Shown here one piece after another: positions 1 to 11,257 of a stretch of DNA of 64,000 nucleotides (positions within the stretch are counted from its first letter, which is position 1; each line of letters starts with the position of its first letter). The notes under the pieces were generated by a model. The model worked only from the letters and a program-made list of their open reading frames with translations. It was not told where the DNA came from and did no database searches. The stretch covers positions 36,556,009 through 36,620,008 of the forward strand of contig CM031601.1 of the NCBI GenBank assembly GCA_018398815.1, written 5' to 3'. The DNA comes from Conus ventricosus. Taxonomy: Eukaryota; Mollusca; Gastropoda; Neogastropoda; Conidae. Position numbers and translations under genes: made by a program.

Positions 1-102
1 TTTTTTTTTTTTAAATGACTGGTGAGTTGATTTTAACGTGGTGACAGCCCTGATGTGGCCCTTTGCGGTCGGCTGGGCTATAAGCAACATTATCTTATCT
101 TA

Positions 103-104
<2 letters not shown>
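1..104 (+). mobile_element. 3' tail of an I-type LINE
   Basis: A poly-T stretch is followed by the family's conserved 3' end (gtgacagccctgatgtggcc ... gctataagcaacattatc) and a TTATC-type short tandem repeat. The same tail recurs about a dozen times here, always at the 3' end of LINE sequence or alone as a short insertion. It runs straight into a (CA)n tract at 105, and the window edge hides how much LINE lies upstream. Confidence 0.85.
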
Positions 105-1681
<1,577 letters not shown>

Positions 1682-1701
1682 GAGAGAGAGAGAGAGAGCG
1701 T

Positions 1702-1734
<33 letters not shown>

Positions 1735-1753
1735 ACACACACACACACACACA
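1682..1753. repeat. (GA)n-(CA)n compound microsatellite
   Basis: A short (GA)n run at 1682-1698 is followed by two (CA)n tracts separated by one broken repeat unit. Confidence 0.95.
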
Positions 1754-1985
1754 TTGACAGAAACCACACACCAACAACAGCGGTCGATGGTGACTGACAA
1801 ACTGACTTCGACACACTTTCACTAGTATCCAAGCATGTCAACACATTCAAGTGCTTAGTTGGATGTGCTAGCTATGGCTGGTGAGGTTTGTGTAGAGAAT
1901 GTTCTAGGCTTTTTCACGGGGGTCGATACCGACGGAGAAAATGGTGACACACTTTCATCTGTGTGCAAGCAGAGATCAGACTGAT

Positions 1986-2376
1986 CTAAACATTCTTAGC
2001 AGATCTTTTGACGGGTCGGCTCTTCTTTATTTTCTGATGACCAAGAAGGCTGGCTGATTGAAAGAATCGACACGATGTACACTGACTCGAAGAAAGATCT
2101 GGATCGAAAGTTGTCCAGATTTCTGACATTCTCTCTATGTCTCGCGCAGCATTTTCTTTTGTAGTATAACATTGAGAATGTGCTGACATGTGTCTTGTTT
2201 TTTTCAGTTTATGGTAGCATTTTATGCAGATACACTTGGACTGTTTGCCTTTTTCATCACCAGAAATATCTAGACTGAAATACTGCAACAAATCATTGGA
2301 GAAGTTGACACAAAGTCTAGTGTTTAATCCTTTTATCTTGTACCTTTCTGAGCACACAATTGCCGCACACACGACA
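1986..2376 (-). pseudogene. Fragment resembling the RAG1 N-terminal zinc-binding region
   Basis: The minus strand reads CRVCG, then after one frame change near 2330 a block with NDLLQYFSLDISGDE and CICIKCYHKL, and further down CTSCRFF. The order CxxC, a helix ending in a 'DI..D' segment, then CxxC is the arrangement of the zinc-binding N-terminal region of RAG1 and of RAG1-like proteins of invertebrate elements. The CRVCG half and the rest lie in different frames, so the copy is broken or the sequence has an indel. No core DDE domain and no recombination-signal-like terminal repeats were found nearby. The family assignment rests on motif spacing recalled by eye; it could be another cysteine-rich invertebrate family. 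Confidence 0.4.
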
Positions 2377-2543
2377 CAACGAATCTACACATCTTTTGTG
2401 TTCACTGAAGTTGTGTTCAAACGCCTCCACAATTTTTGGTGCTACAAACATGCACGCGTACGCACGCACAAAAGATCGGAATGAAGTAGGCATGCACGTA
2501 AGCAACAAGACTAGCCAATGCAGGGTCAGCCACACACGCGCGC

Positions 2544-2583
<40 letters not shown>

Positions 2584-2656
2584 ACACACACACACACACA
2601 CACACGTGTACAACACACACTACACACACATACACACACAACACACACACACACAC

Positions 2657-2693
<37 letters not shown>

Positions 2694-3310
2694 GAGAGAG
2701 AGAGAGAGAGAGAGGAAAGTAATCGCTTGGTGGAATGTCTCCTCTCAGCATCTAGCACCACACACGTACATGGTTTGCTGAGCTAACACTGCCTCCATAG
2801 ATATACATATACACGTGCCGGATCCTGGCCAACTTATGAAAACAAACTTCTCTATGAAAAAAAAACCTCAAGAACGCGTGATGAACCGAAGTTGTATCAA
2901 ACGGCACAAAGAAGAATCACAACACACAAATCACACACACAGTATTAATTATATCCAGTTATGGAGTGTGAAAGAATAATAATCCGTAAAGCACAATAAG
3001 AACAGCACAGCATGAGAACACATGCGCTCCCTTGTGCAGAGCAGTGCTGCACGTGCGCTGCTGGCTTGTCAGCACTCAGCGGTGAGTCACGCAGCTTGCT
3101 TATCGCCTGCTGGGCAGGCTGGAACTAAAGAGCACGATTTTCATCTCGGCCGGACAGCTGTGCCTGTTCTCCTTTCACCACTTGCTCTGCTTGGCTCGCC
3201 ATGCCACAAACTACCACATACCCTCCCCCTGCCCCTAGCCCTCCCCCTTCCATTGACCAGTCTGTGTTCAGATTCTGCTTTCCACTGTCTGCGTGCGCTA
3301 TCTGTCATCA
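2377..3310. other. Microsatellite-rich stretch without a gene
   Basis: (CA)n tracts occupy 2548-2692 and (GA)n 2693-2714. The remainder to 3310 has no supported gene; the plus-strand frame at 3022-3480 shows only low-complexity proline, serine and leucine content and overlaps a better minus-strand candidate. Confidence 0.6.
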
Positions 3311-3645
3311 AACTTCAGCTACAACGTCGAGCTCGAAGTCGAAGTCAGTTCTGTCTTCTACGTCGATCATTTGTGGCTCAAAATCCTCGTCTGCACCCTC
3401 ATCGTCAAGAGAATCGTCCGATTGATGTTCATCACCACTATCTTGTTCAAGTAGCCACTCTAATTCACGCTGAGCTTTAGCTAACTCCATTAGTCATGGA
3501 TGTTTTGCACATCTACCACTTGTTCTTGGCCCCGTCGCCATTTCGCGTACCTCGCATAGATAATGAGTTCGTTGTCACTGCAGTCACCCACTTGTATTGC
3601 TTGAAAAAGTAATTGCTGGATATTGAAAGGGGGTTTCCCAGACAT
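3308..3645 (-). CDS. Two overlapping small ORFs, second one acidic; function unknown
   Basis: A 51-codon minus-strand ORF starts at 3645 (MSGKPPFNIQQLL...) and ends in a TAA at 3490-3492 that shares bases with the ATG of a 60-codon ORF (3490 down to 3308), giving the overlap TAATG. The second product is strongly acidic, with DSGDE, DDSLDDEG and DEDFEP in its middle. Acidic N-terminal segments like this are typical of piggyBac-type transposases, but no terminal repeat or DDE domain adjoins it, so that is only a suggestion. The pair could also be one frame split by an indel, or a spurious pair. Confidence 0.3.
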
Positions 3646-3774
3646 TTTTAGATTCTGTGGACCTTCACAATTCTGAATCTATTATAGTTATACTTCCCGA
3701 ACATTGTCCGAATTTGCATGAGGCTAAAATGATTGCCCGCCAAACAGCTGTCATGGCAATGACTCAGAGTGTTG

Positions 3775-4056
3775 GGACTTGCATGATGTGAGACATTACC
3801 ATTTTACTGCAGAGATTCCATGAAAACCTTGTTCAGAGGTTTGTCTTTGAATATCTGAAACATATTAACGTTTTTCATCTGATCTGAGATTTTACAGTAG
3901 AAGTATTTAAAAAAAAATTTCGAGTGTGTTTTTAGGTGTATTTTAAAGGGTTGTGTGAATGAATGACTTGTGAGTTGACTTTGATAAGGTGACAGCCCTG
4001 ATATGGTCCTTTGCAGTCGGTTGGGCTATAAGCAACATTACCTTACCTTGCCTTGA
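3775..4056 (+). mobile_element. 5'-truncated LINE 3' end
   Basis: Begins in the 3' part of ORF2 (gtgttgggacttgcatgatg, matching 46830 and 60498) and runs through the 3' UTR to the conserved tail ending in an ACCTT-type repeat. It is about 280 bp and therefore 5'-truncated. The ACCTT tail marks it as the same subfamily as the copy ending at 60780. Confidence 0.8.
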
Positions 4057-4315
4057 GGACACAGAACACTTTGTGACTGAAATTTGTACTGGAGCAGAAA
4101 AGTGCTCTGGCTTTGAGACGATTGAAGGGGCTCAGCGAATCGGAGGTTTGTAGAAGCCAGAACCAAGTTGCTCATAAAGGGACTTCAGCTGCACGGGTTG
4201 TTGGTACAACCAAATGAGAAAAATCCATTTGTGATTAAGGATAAAACTGGTGTAGAGAAAGAAATTCCAGCGACCAAGCTAATTATTAGTAGCATTCCAT
4301 TATTTGTGTCTAATA
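4057..4315 (+). pseudogene. Broken gag/ORF1-like fragment of another mobile element
   Basis: Directly after the LINE tail, plus-strand codons give FETIEGAQRIGGL followed by a stop, and from 4156 a second open piece with KLLIKGLQLHGLLV, NEKNPFV and KLIISSIPLFVSN. The pattern (an 'RI.GLWRIY'-like helix, an 'NPF' turn, then a beta strand) recalls RNA-binding N-terminal regions of retroelement gag-like proteins in molluscs. That recognition is from memory and not decisive. The piece ends where the next LINE fragment begins near 4326. Confidence 0.3.
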
Positions 4316-4631
4316 TTATATTGTAGGAGAGTTGTCTATCCACCATACTGATCTGAAACCCAAAACCCAGGCTTACATCAAAGACCTCCGGCAAAAGGAA
4401 TGGAATTTGCAGACGGATAACAAACTATTTGAAATCTGACCAAATCTGAAAGAGTTTTAACCATGTTCTGGAGGCGGCCATAAAGAAGAAACAGTCTCAA
4501 ACGGCGACGTCGGCGGCGTAAGGGTTAAGATGTATTCTAAGTACTTGGCATAGCATTTTCAGTTTGATATTTAAGCCATAAGTCATATTTTGTCATATTT
4601 GGAGCCTTTTCATATAGAAGTTAATCATTAA

Positions 4632-5039
4632 CTCTTTCATTCCTACTTTTATATGAACCATTACTTCCTCTTGTTCCTAGATTCTTATAATACGAGCATT
4701 CCCTTCATTCCTGGATTTAGAGAAAAGAAAAAGAAGTGTAAAGTGGGAACTGCCACCTGTGCTGTAGCAAACCGGCCAGAATAGAGCGGCAACAACTTTC
4801 CCACTCTGTAGGGGCCATCTGGCATCCATTCCATTCATAAACACTGCCACACGAGCGACCCGGTCATGACGTGTACCGATGACGCGACTCGCGCGAAGTT
4901 CAAAGCGCTTACCTCGAGAACCGATTTTCCGGGCTGCAGGAAGGATAGGAGGGATTTTGTGCTGCCCGGTTTTCCGGGCTGCAGGAAGGAAGGGTAGAAT
5001 TTCTGCAAACCGGAAAACCGGGTTGTAGGGATGAAAGAG
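4632..5039. mobile_element. TTAA-flanked 408-bp MITE
   Basis: The left end ctctttcattcctac (4632-4646) is matched in inverted orientation by gtagggatgaaagag (5025-5039), 14 of 15 bases. Both ends are flanked by TTAA (4628-4631 and 5040-5043). TTAA duplication with short terminal inverted repeats is the signature of piggyBac- or Kolobok-type elements. No coding capacity was seen. A near-duplicate segment (ttttccgggctgcaggaagg) occurs twice inside. Confidence 0.7.
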
Positions 5040-5059
5040 TTAACTTTGTATTCAAGGTT

Positions 5060-5215
5060 TCCATGAAGATGGAGTATGGCTGCCTTAATGGCGGGATAAA
5101 AAACAGTCATACACACAAAACTCTGCTCCCTTTGTTGATCAGATGGGATTAATACCTGCCTGTCTATACAGGGAGTTCTGCTGGAGTATCAGCCTGCGTA
5201 CGCAGAAGAAGAAGT
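5060..5215 (+). mobile_element. 3' part of the tRNA-derived SINE also found at 61579-61982
   Basis: Shares, in the opposite orientation, atactccatctt / aagatggagtat, the gcctgtctatacagggagt segment and the terminal palindrome ctgcgtacgcag followed by an A-rich tail. Only the 3' body is seen; the tRNA-like head is absent or truncated. Confidence 0.7.
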
Positions 5216-5257
5216 ATTCAAGGAGATGCCACAAAAGTGTCTTGGCAAGACAAATTT

Positions 5258-5352
5258 TCTTCAGCGTCTGGGGGGCGTTGCCAGACCCCCCAGCAGGGTG
5301 TTGCCCCTGCACCCCACCAGGGGCCTAAAGCGCCCCCCTGGACCCCCTGGCC
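5258..5352. repeat. GC-rich inverted-repeat block
   Basis: Runs of G and C form overlapping hairpins (ggggggcgttgccagacccccc; ccaccaggggcc / gcgcccccctgg). It lies inside the foreign segment that interrupts the LINE at 4497-5390. No coding role is supported. Confidence 0.6.
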
Positions 5353-6325
5353 TTTTCAGTATAGCTATGATTTTCTGCTCCCACCCCTGCAGTCTTGTGC
5401 CGTTTGCATACATGCCACTCGTTTAACACCCATTCTTATCTTTTAAAAGGTGAAGAAGCTCCACGGAGATACGTCATGTACCACTCACAGTGAAACATAT
5501 TCTTTAAGAGTGTTGGAATTTGTATGACTTTAGACATTAACACTTTACAGCAGACCCCATGAAAATCTTGTTCAGAGATGTCATGCCTGGTGTGATATTT
5601 GAATTTCTGAGAGAGATTAACATTTTTTCATCTGATCTAAGATTTTATGGAAGAAAGATATTTAAGGAAGGTTCTGGTGTGTTTTTATAAGGTGTGTTTT
5701 AACCCCTTCACTGCCACAATATAATAGCACATTTGAATAACTGTGTGCCAAGGTAAAATTTTGCTTTTTTGGGTAGGTTCAGTAAAATGGTTACTGCTCA
5801 CTTATTTCTTGACAGATCTTTCAGATTTTTGGCATGTTTTGTTGTTATGCATTGATCTATAATGTCTTGTAAAAATGACTTGGTTATGTTGATAATTAGT
5901 GTAGCAGAAATTGACAAAATTATAAAAATTTTACCAAAATAACAGTTTTCTTATGGGAGCAAAAGTTACCCCACTTGTTTATTGTTTACTGTTCCCTGCC
6001 TCATTTCATTTCCAATTTTGCTTCAATTAAATTGAGGTTATTTGTATTCGTTTCTGTCAGTCTTTGTATTTGTCTTTTGACCTCCCTTGCATCCTTGGGT
6101 GGATCCTCAAGCGTAGGCTCAAAGATTGTCCCCTACATTTTATACTATTTGCATAATGTCTTTAGTTTTTCAGCAACTTTTTTCCTCCCCATGCTTTAGT
6201 TTGGTTTCATTTATACCCTTCACTGGTTGCTTTGGGGGTGCTACTGGATTCTTTTTTTGCACCATTGGTGGTGAGAACACCATGGTATTATGGACTGTGG
6301 TGTGTCTCTATTTGACGCCAGGAGT

Positions 6326-6395
6326 GCAGACACAACCAGCCGTGTCTCCCTAATGAGTTCCCACCCAGCGGACGAAAGGCCTCGGAGCAGGCAAT
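6326..6395 (+). ncRNA. Hammerhead-ribozyme-like motif, copy 1
   Basis: Stem I is a hairpin with arms gcagacac and gtgtctcc around a short loop. It is followed by ctaatgag, a stem-II pair gttc / ggac, and then gaaa at 6374-6377. This is the order and spacing of a hammerhead core (CUGAUGAG, stem II, GAAA). One core base differs (A for G5), which would be expected to abolish cleavage. A gcct / aggc hairpin follows the GAAA. The similarity to copy 2 starts at gcagacac, which is the predicted cleavage boundary. Confidence 0.5.
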
Positions 6396-6522
6396 ACAAA
6401 TATATCTGCGTTCAAAAGGGATTGCGATAGTTCCCTTATGCAGCTAGTGAAGAGTTTTCATATCTGTAATATATTTTCTTAATTTCATGTTTCCAGATTC
6501 TTCATCTTCAACCCCCCTTCCC

Positions 6523-6523
<1 letters not shown>

Positions 6524-6563
<40 letters not shown>
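6524..6563. repeat. Poly-C tract
   Basis: Forty consecutive C residues. It lies just 3' of the first hammerhead-bearing repeat, at the position where the second copy has a T-rich run. Confidence 0.95.
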
Positions 6564-7048
6564 TTAAGTCCAAATCTTTGCCAAGTCATAACTATGAAGA
6601 CAGTTGAGTTGTTGGCCTGCGCTTGTTTTTTCCCCCACTATTAGATTGTTCGTCTATGTATTTGTCTGACTTTATTCAAGTTTTAAAGGCTGTGCCAGTC
6701 TTGAATAAAAGTTACTCTGTGTTAGGGTTTCTTATGGAGCAAAAGTTGCCCCACTTGTTTACTGTTTATCGTTTACTGTTCCCTGCCTCATTTCATTTCC
6801 AATAACAGTTTTCGAGTATACACAAACGCATTGTGCCAAATGAAATGAGTCAAAACACTGAAAAAGTGGTCTTACTATTTATTCAACATCAGCACTAACA
6901 CATGACAGTTATATAAATCCTAAGGAATGTTGTTCTTGATGATAATCTGCTCATAATTGGGGGTACTATTTTTTAGGTAAAAAGGGGCATAATCATGCTT
7001 TTCACGGTATGTTCACTAACATGTACATTACTCATCCATATATTGAGC

Positions 7049-7115
7049 GCAGACACAATCAGCCGTGTTCCCTGATGAGTCCGATCCAGCGGAGGAAAGG
7101 CCTAGGAGCAGGCAA
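7049..7115 (+). ncRNA. Hammerhead-ribozyme-like motif, copy 2
   Basis: The same repeat as at 6326, with gcagacac / gtgttcc as stem I, an intact ctgatgag core, stem II tcc / gga and gaaa at 7095-7098. Here the base pair next to the core (G10.1-C11.1) is lost because g replaces c. The two copies carry different defects, and at each defective site the other copy has the canonical base. A shared body of about 170 bp (caggcaatac ... gcagctagtgaag) follows both. Confidence 0.55.
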
Positions 7116-8450
7116 TACATATAAATCTGCCTTCGAGAGGGATTGTGATGGTTCCCCATGCAGCTAGTGAAGGGTTTTCATATTTAAAACATATTTTCCC
7201 ATTTTCTTCACCTTCAAATTTTTATTTTTTTTTTATTTTTATTTTTTCCAAATCTTTGCCAAGTCATTATTATAATGATGGAAGAATTGTTAACCTGCAT
7301 TTGTTTTCCCCCAATACTTAATTGTTCAGCATCATCCATTTATTGAGTCATTTGTTAGATATTTTGTGAATTACTTCCTTATACCCTTGTTTACAATTTC
7401 ACATCATTCAAATTTGATTTTTTGGTTATGATGATGGTTAACACTAGTAACATATGATAAAACAGTTTTTGTTTTGTTTTCAATTTGATAGTTTTAGAAG
7501 AATTTAGCACATAAAAGCCCACTAAACACAGCAGCAATACCGTTTGGTGTTTGCTCAATAATATTACAAACACCTGGGATTCATACTGTTGTCAGTAAAT
7601 GTCCCTCTGTGTAACAATCTGTATGTTACTGGGGGTACCCCAATTCTACTAGAAAGGGGCATAATTTTACTATTTGGGGTAGGTTCAGTATCTCAATTAC
7701 TGCTAATTTATTTGTTGATATATGACTTAGATTTTATGGCTTCTCTTTCCCTATACCCCAAGCTATGATGCTGTATAACAATAATCTGAATTTAATGGCC
7801 GTTAGGGGATGGACAGGGATATAATGAATGGTGGTTTTACAAAAAGAACAGTTTTCAAGTATACAAAAACAAATTGCATCGTATAAAATCAGTGAAAACA
7901 TTTAAAAAGTGGTGTGACTAATTATTCAACATCTGCACTAACACATGACAGTCATATAAATCCCAGGGAATGTTGTTCTTGATGATAATCTGCTCATAAT
8001 TGGGGGTACTATTTTTTAGGTAAAAAGGGGCATAATCATGCTTTTCACGGTATGTTCACTGACATGTACATTACTCATCCATTCATTGAGTTATTTATTA
8101 GTTGTTCTGCGAATTACTTCCTTATACCCTTGTTTACATTTCACATATTGTAATTTGATTTTTTTGTAATTGATGATGGTTTCTCACTAGTAACATGTCG
8201 CCGCCCGGAAAAATACAAGTTAACGCCGTTAAAGTCTAAAAATCGCAATTTTACGGAGACGATAACAAACTGATTTATTTCACTTAATTTTACCAAAATA
8301 GGTCCGATTTTCGTTCTTAGAGCATCTTTAGGAACCAATGCACCTCCTATCATACAGGTTTTTGAGACAATCAATTGTCACATTTAAGCTGTAAATTATT
8401 ATTGAATGGCGACAATTTTTACTCTAAAGTCGCGAAAATGATACTGCCGT

Positions 8451-9045
8451 AACTCGACTTACGTCAGAGTGTATGAGAAATAGCACAAAAACCAACTGAG
8501 CGTGAAGTTCACTTTCACGGCTTTTGTATTCTGGGCTGCGGAGGAGGGACATGCCGTGAACAGTAGCGCAGCAATTCCCATGTTACGACACATGCATTGC
8601 CAGAGTTTATTATCGAAGATGTGCCACACCGGGCTGTGTTTTTCATTGATAATTATGATTGTATCTTTAACAATTGAGCATCTTCCCGGCATCATTTCGC
8701 TACAGTTTTGGTTCTGGGTGTGTGTTGGGTTGTGTGTGGAAGTGGGTGGGTTATGATGGCGTGTATGTCTGTACGTTCCCGTTGTGAGTGTGTCATGTGC
8801 GTTATGAGAGTTAGAGAGATAGAGAGAGAGAAGAACTGGACAGACAGCGAGCAGAGTGTAGAAATCGTACTCTTTGTGTGTGTGTCTGAGTGTGATGCAT
8901 TTGAAATGGGAGAAAGGGCAACACTCAAGGCTTGACCTTTCTGAGAAACAGTTAAGAAAACAGGAATGGTTTTCACCACTCAACATATGAGCAATTTGAG
9001 AGTGGGTTCTACCTGCCTATTACTCTTTATTCTGACTAGGTATCT
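8451..9045. other. Stretch with no supported gene
   Basis: Unique-looking sequence with short GA- and GT-rich runs (8810-8835, 8875-8890). The overlapping frames on both strands have no recognisable domain. Confidence 0.5.
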
Positions 9046-9824
9046 GGCTCATCCCTCCGGGGGGTTGGACCTTGTCGTGGTCGGAGGCGTTTGCGTGGTT
9101 CAGGATCACCTTAGGGCTTTGTGGCTGGGGCATCAATACTTGGCGATAGGCTGTTTTTTTTACTCTGCTGCTAGGCCTGAGAGGTGCAGATGCTCGTTTG
9201 GCCTAAGCGTAACGTGGTAAGGAGTTTGTTGCCCCTGGTAGGGCTTCCCCCCATGTAGATAGGCTATAGGGTGAGGATCCTGACTAAGAGTAACCACCTT
9301 TCTCCTTTTCTTGTTCTGCTGCCTACCTTTATTTGCCCCTTTTCTTTCTTCGTCTCCCTTATGTCTCTTTTCCACCACTCCTGGTTCGCTCTGTGTCTCC
9401 TTAAGATCCGCCGCGTTTGCCGTGCGGTGCGACCTGGGTCGGAGGGGTGTGTAATGAGCGCCTGGTGCATTGAGAGGGCCAAGCGATATCTAACACCATC
9501 ACTTTGGCTCGGACCCTCTCCCTAGGACAGGGAGTACACTTTGCCCGGGTGTACTAATGGCTCCCTTCTTGGGGCTATGGTGTCAAGACGGACTGTTTCC
9601 CTACTCGGCCAAGTTAACCCTGCCAGTGCTCTAGCTCTCTGTCCCCTGGCGGGAGTTGAGCTTGATCAGGGGGGGATTGGGTTGGTAGTTTCTGTTTGTC
9701 GTATATCTCTCCCGATGCCTGGAAGGGGGTCAAGACATTGGTTTCTTGGCCCTGGCCCCTCTTAGTTGGACTCCCATGGTGGGTGGGTACAGGGGAGAGA
9801 ATGAAATTAAAATAAAATACAATC

Positions 9825-11202
9825 ATGGCTTTTTCAAAACAAGCCCCCCCAAAAAAGAGGAAGGCTTCCATCCCCTATTTCAGGGATTTTGATTCGATAG
9901 TTGTTTCTGATATGAGGTACGACAGAGGACAGGTATTTGGGCTTCCTGGCTCGTGATGGAAGGGCGGCAGCAAGGAAAGACCCCTTTCAGCTCTGGAGCA
10001 CTTTCGCCCTTACAGAGGGCCTCTTTCAAGCTTTAGCTAGCGTGACCCGTACCCTCTCGGCGTCTTCATCTATCTATATCTGAGGTTGAGGAATGGTTCA
10101 TTTCGTTATTCAGGGGTAAGATTCACCAAAACAATATCTGTACTGCTGCTGAAGGCTATAGACGGAATACTTGTGGACAGGGAGATCGGGGTAACTCACC
10201 TCTTATGACAGTTGAACTCATCAAAAGGCTGTTGATTCGCTGCAGGGATTTATCTGGTGTGATCAGGAGGGCAGAAATTAAGTCGGAGCTGGCAACCCAG
10301 GCGTTTGCTCGTGACGGAGGTGCGCAGGGTGTCAGTAAAGAAAGAGTTCAGACGAGATGTGCCCACAATACACCCTCTTTCTGAACGTCTGCTACCCTGT
10401 GCTGACTCCCCGGTCATCAATGTTGGTTACTTGAATGTTCATGTTCAGTTATATGTATTCCGTCCCGTGTGGTGCTTTCAGGTGCCTGAATCGTGTGGCC
10501 ATGTCAGGGGGACCGCTGTTCAGGGGCAAAGAGGTATTGCGGTGTTGGCTCTTGCAAGGCAACCCATGATGGGCCGTTCAAGATCCGGCAAAGTGTGCTA
10601 ACTGCCAAGGTGGCAATCCTTCCCTCCTCTTCACGAATAATGCCTCTTTAGGCATGCAGCGATTCGCTATCATAGATCAAAACTGGAAAAGAAAATTTCC
10701 TTTTTTGATAGGCCCCGCACAGCAGGTTGTGGGCAGGCAGTCGCCGTCAGCCTTTCTATCGCTTCCAGGCTGTAGGAAAGTTCCCCAGTTTCCACTAGAT
10801 CAGTCTTTGCTGTCAGACTGTAACTTTACATTTTCGGAGACATTGCAAGGAAAAAAACTGTCAGCTTGGTGGCTGGAAGTCAGCGTCACCACTCCTCAAC
10901 CCAAAGTGAGTGCCCCAGGTGGAGGCCCAAAAATATCCGCACCACTAGAACTGCCCAGCAGTCTACTACATCTGACTGGTATGGGCAGATTAATTAAAAA
11001 CCAGCACCACGACCTCGAACTCCTATGTACAGTTGCCGTGCGGCAAGGGAGTTCAACCCAGGTGTGGAGATCGGTGGAGGAAGATAAGGAAGAACAACCG
11101 CCCACCGTCTCCAACCCACGTCCTATCCTTCACTGTGGCACAAAGTCTGCCAGCAGGTCTGCAATAGTCAGTGAAATTAAGCAACAATTTTTACAGCTGT
11201 AG
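9825..11202 (+). pseudogene. LINE ORF1 (zinc-knuckle protein), decayed
   Basis: The start MAFSKQAPPKKRK at about 9824 corresponds to the ORF1 start of the 54641 copy. Frames are then broken repeatedly. The zinc-knuckle region near 10470-10640 is recognisable only by alignment to 55212-55367 and has lost several cysteines. The C-terminal part (LQGKKLSAWWLEVSVTTPQP...) is readable to 11202. In this LINE group ORF1 binds the element RNA. Confidence 0.7.
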
Positions 11203-11257
11203 CAGCAGATGTTGAGGAGGAGATGACCTGATCTCTCCTTGTCGCCCCTCTTGCACC

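Larger units (their letters stand above)
4326..5702 (+). mobile_element. LINE 3' fragment, first half of a copy that resumes at 23195
   Basis: Matches the part after RNase H of the copy at 61165 onward (ctgatctgaaacccaaaacc, then cagacggataacaaactatt). It is interrupted at about 4497-5390 by foreign DNA, with the short string cagtct on both sides, and resumes at 5391 (tgccgtttgcatacatgcca). It stops at a TTAA at 5699-5702, and the expected continuation (agggttgtgtgaatga) is found only after the TTAA at 23195-23198. The two halves are therefore one LINE copy split by a 17.5-kb insertion. Confidence 0.75.
5703..8450. repeat. Cluster of piggyBac-type 3' subterminal repeats
   Basis: AT-rich DNA in which segments recur in direct orientation. 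ggggtaggttcag-type and tttttggcatgttttg motifs begin at 5703. The segment with gatgataatctgctcataat occurs at about 6950 and 7985. The segment with gttactgggggtacccca occurs at 7625 and again at 20635. This looks like repeated internal duplication or nested non-autonomous copies. No open frame is supported. Confidence 0.65.

Noticed and set aside
5226..5446. Pro/Gly-rich short frames at 5.2-5.4 kb
   Set aside because: They arise from the GC-rich inverted-repeat block within an insertion, with no conserved domain.
6524..6563. Poly-C as a replication or regulatory element
   Set aside because: Nothing else supports function; long mononucleotide runs are common repeat or assembly features.
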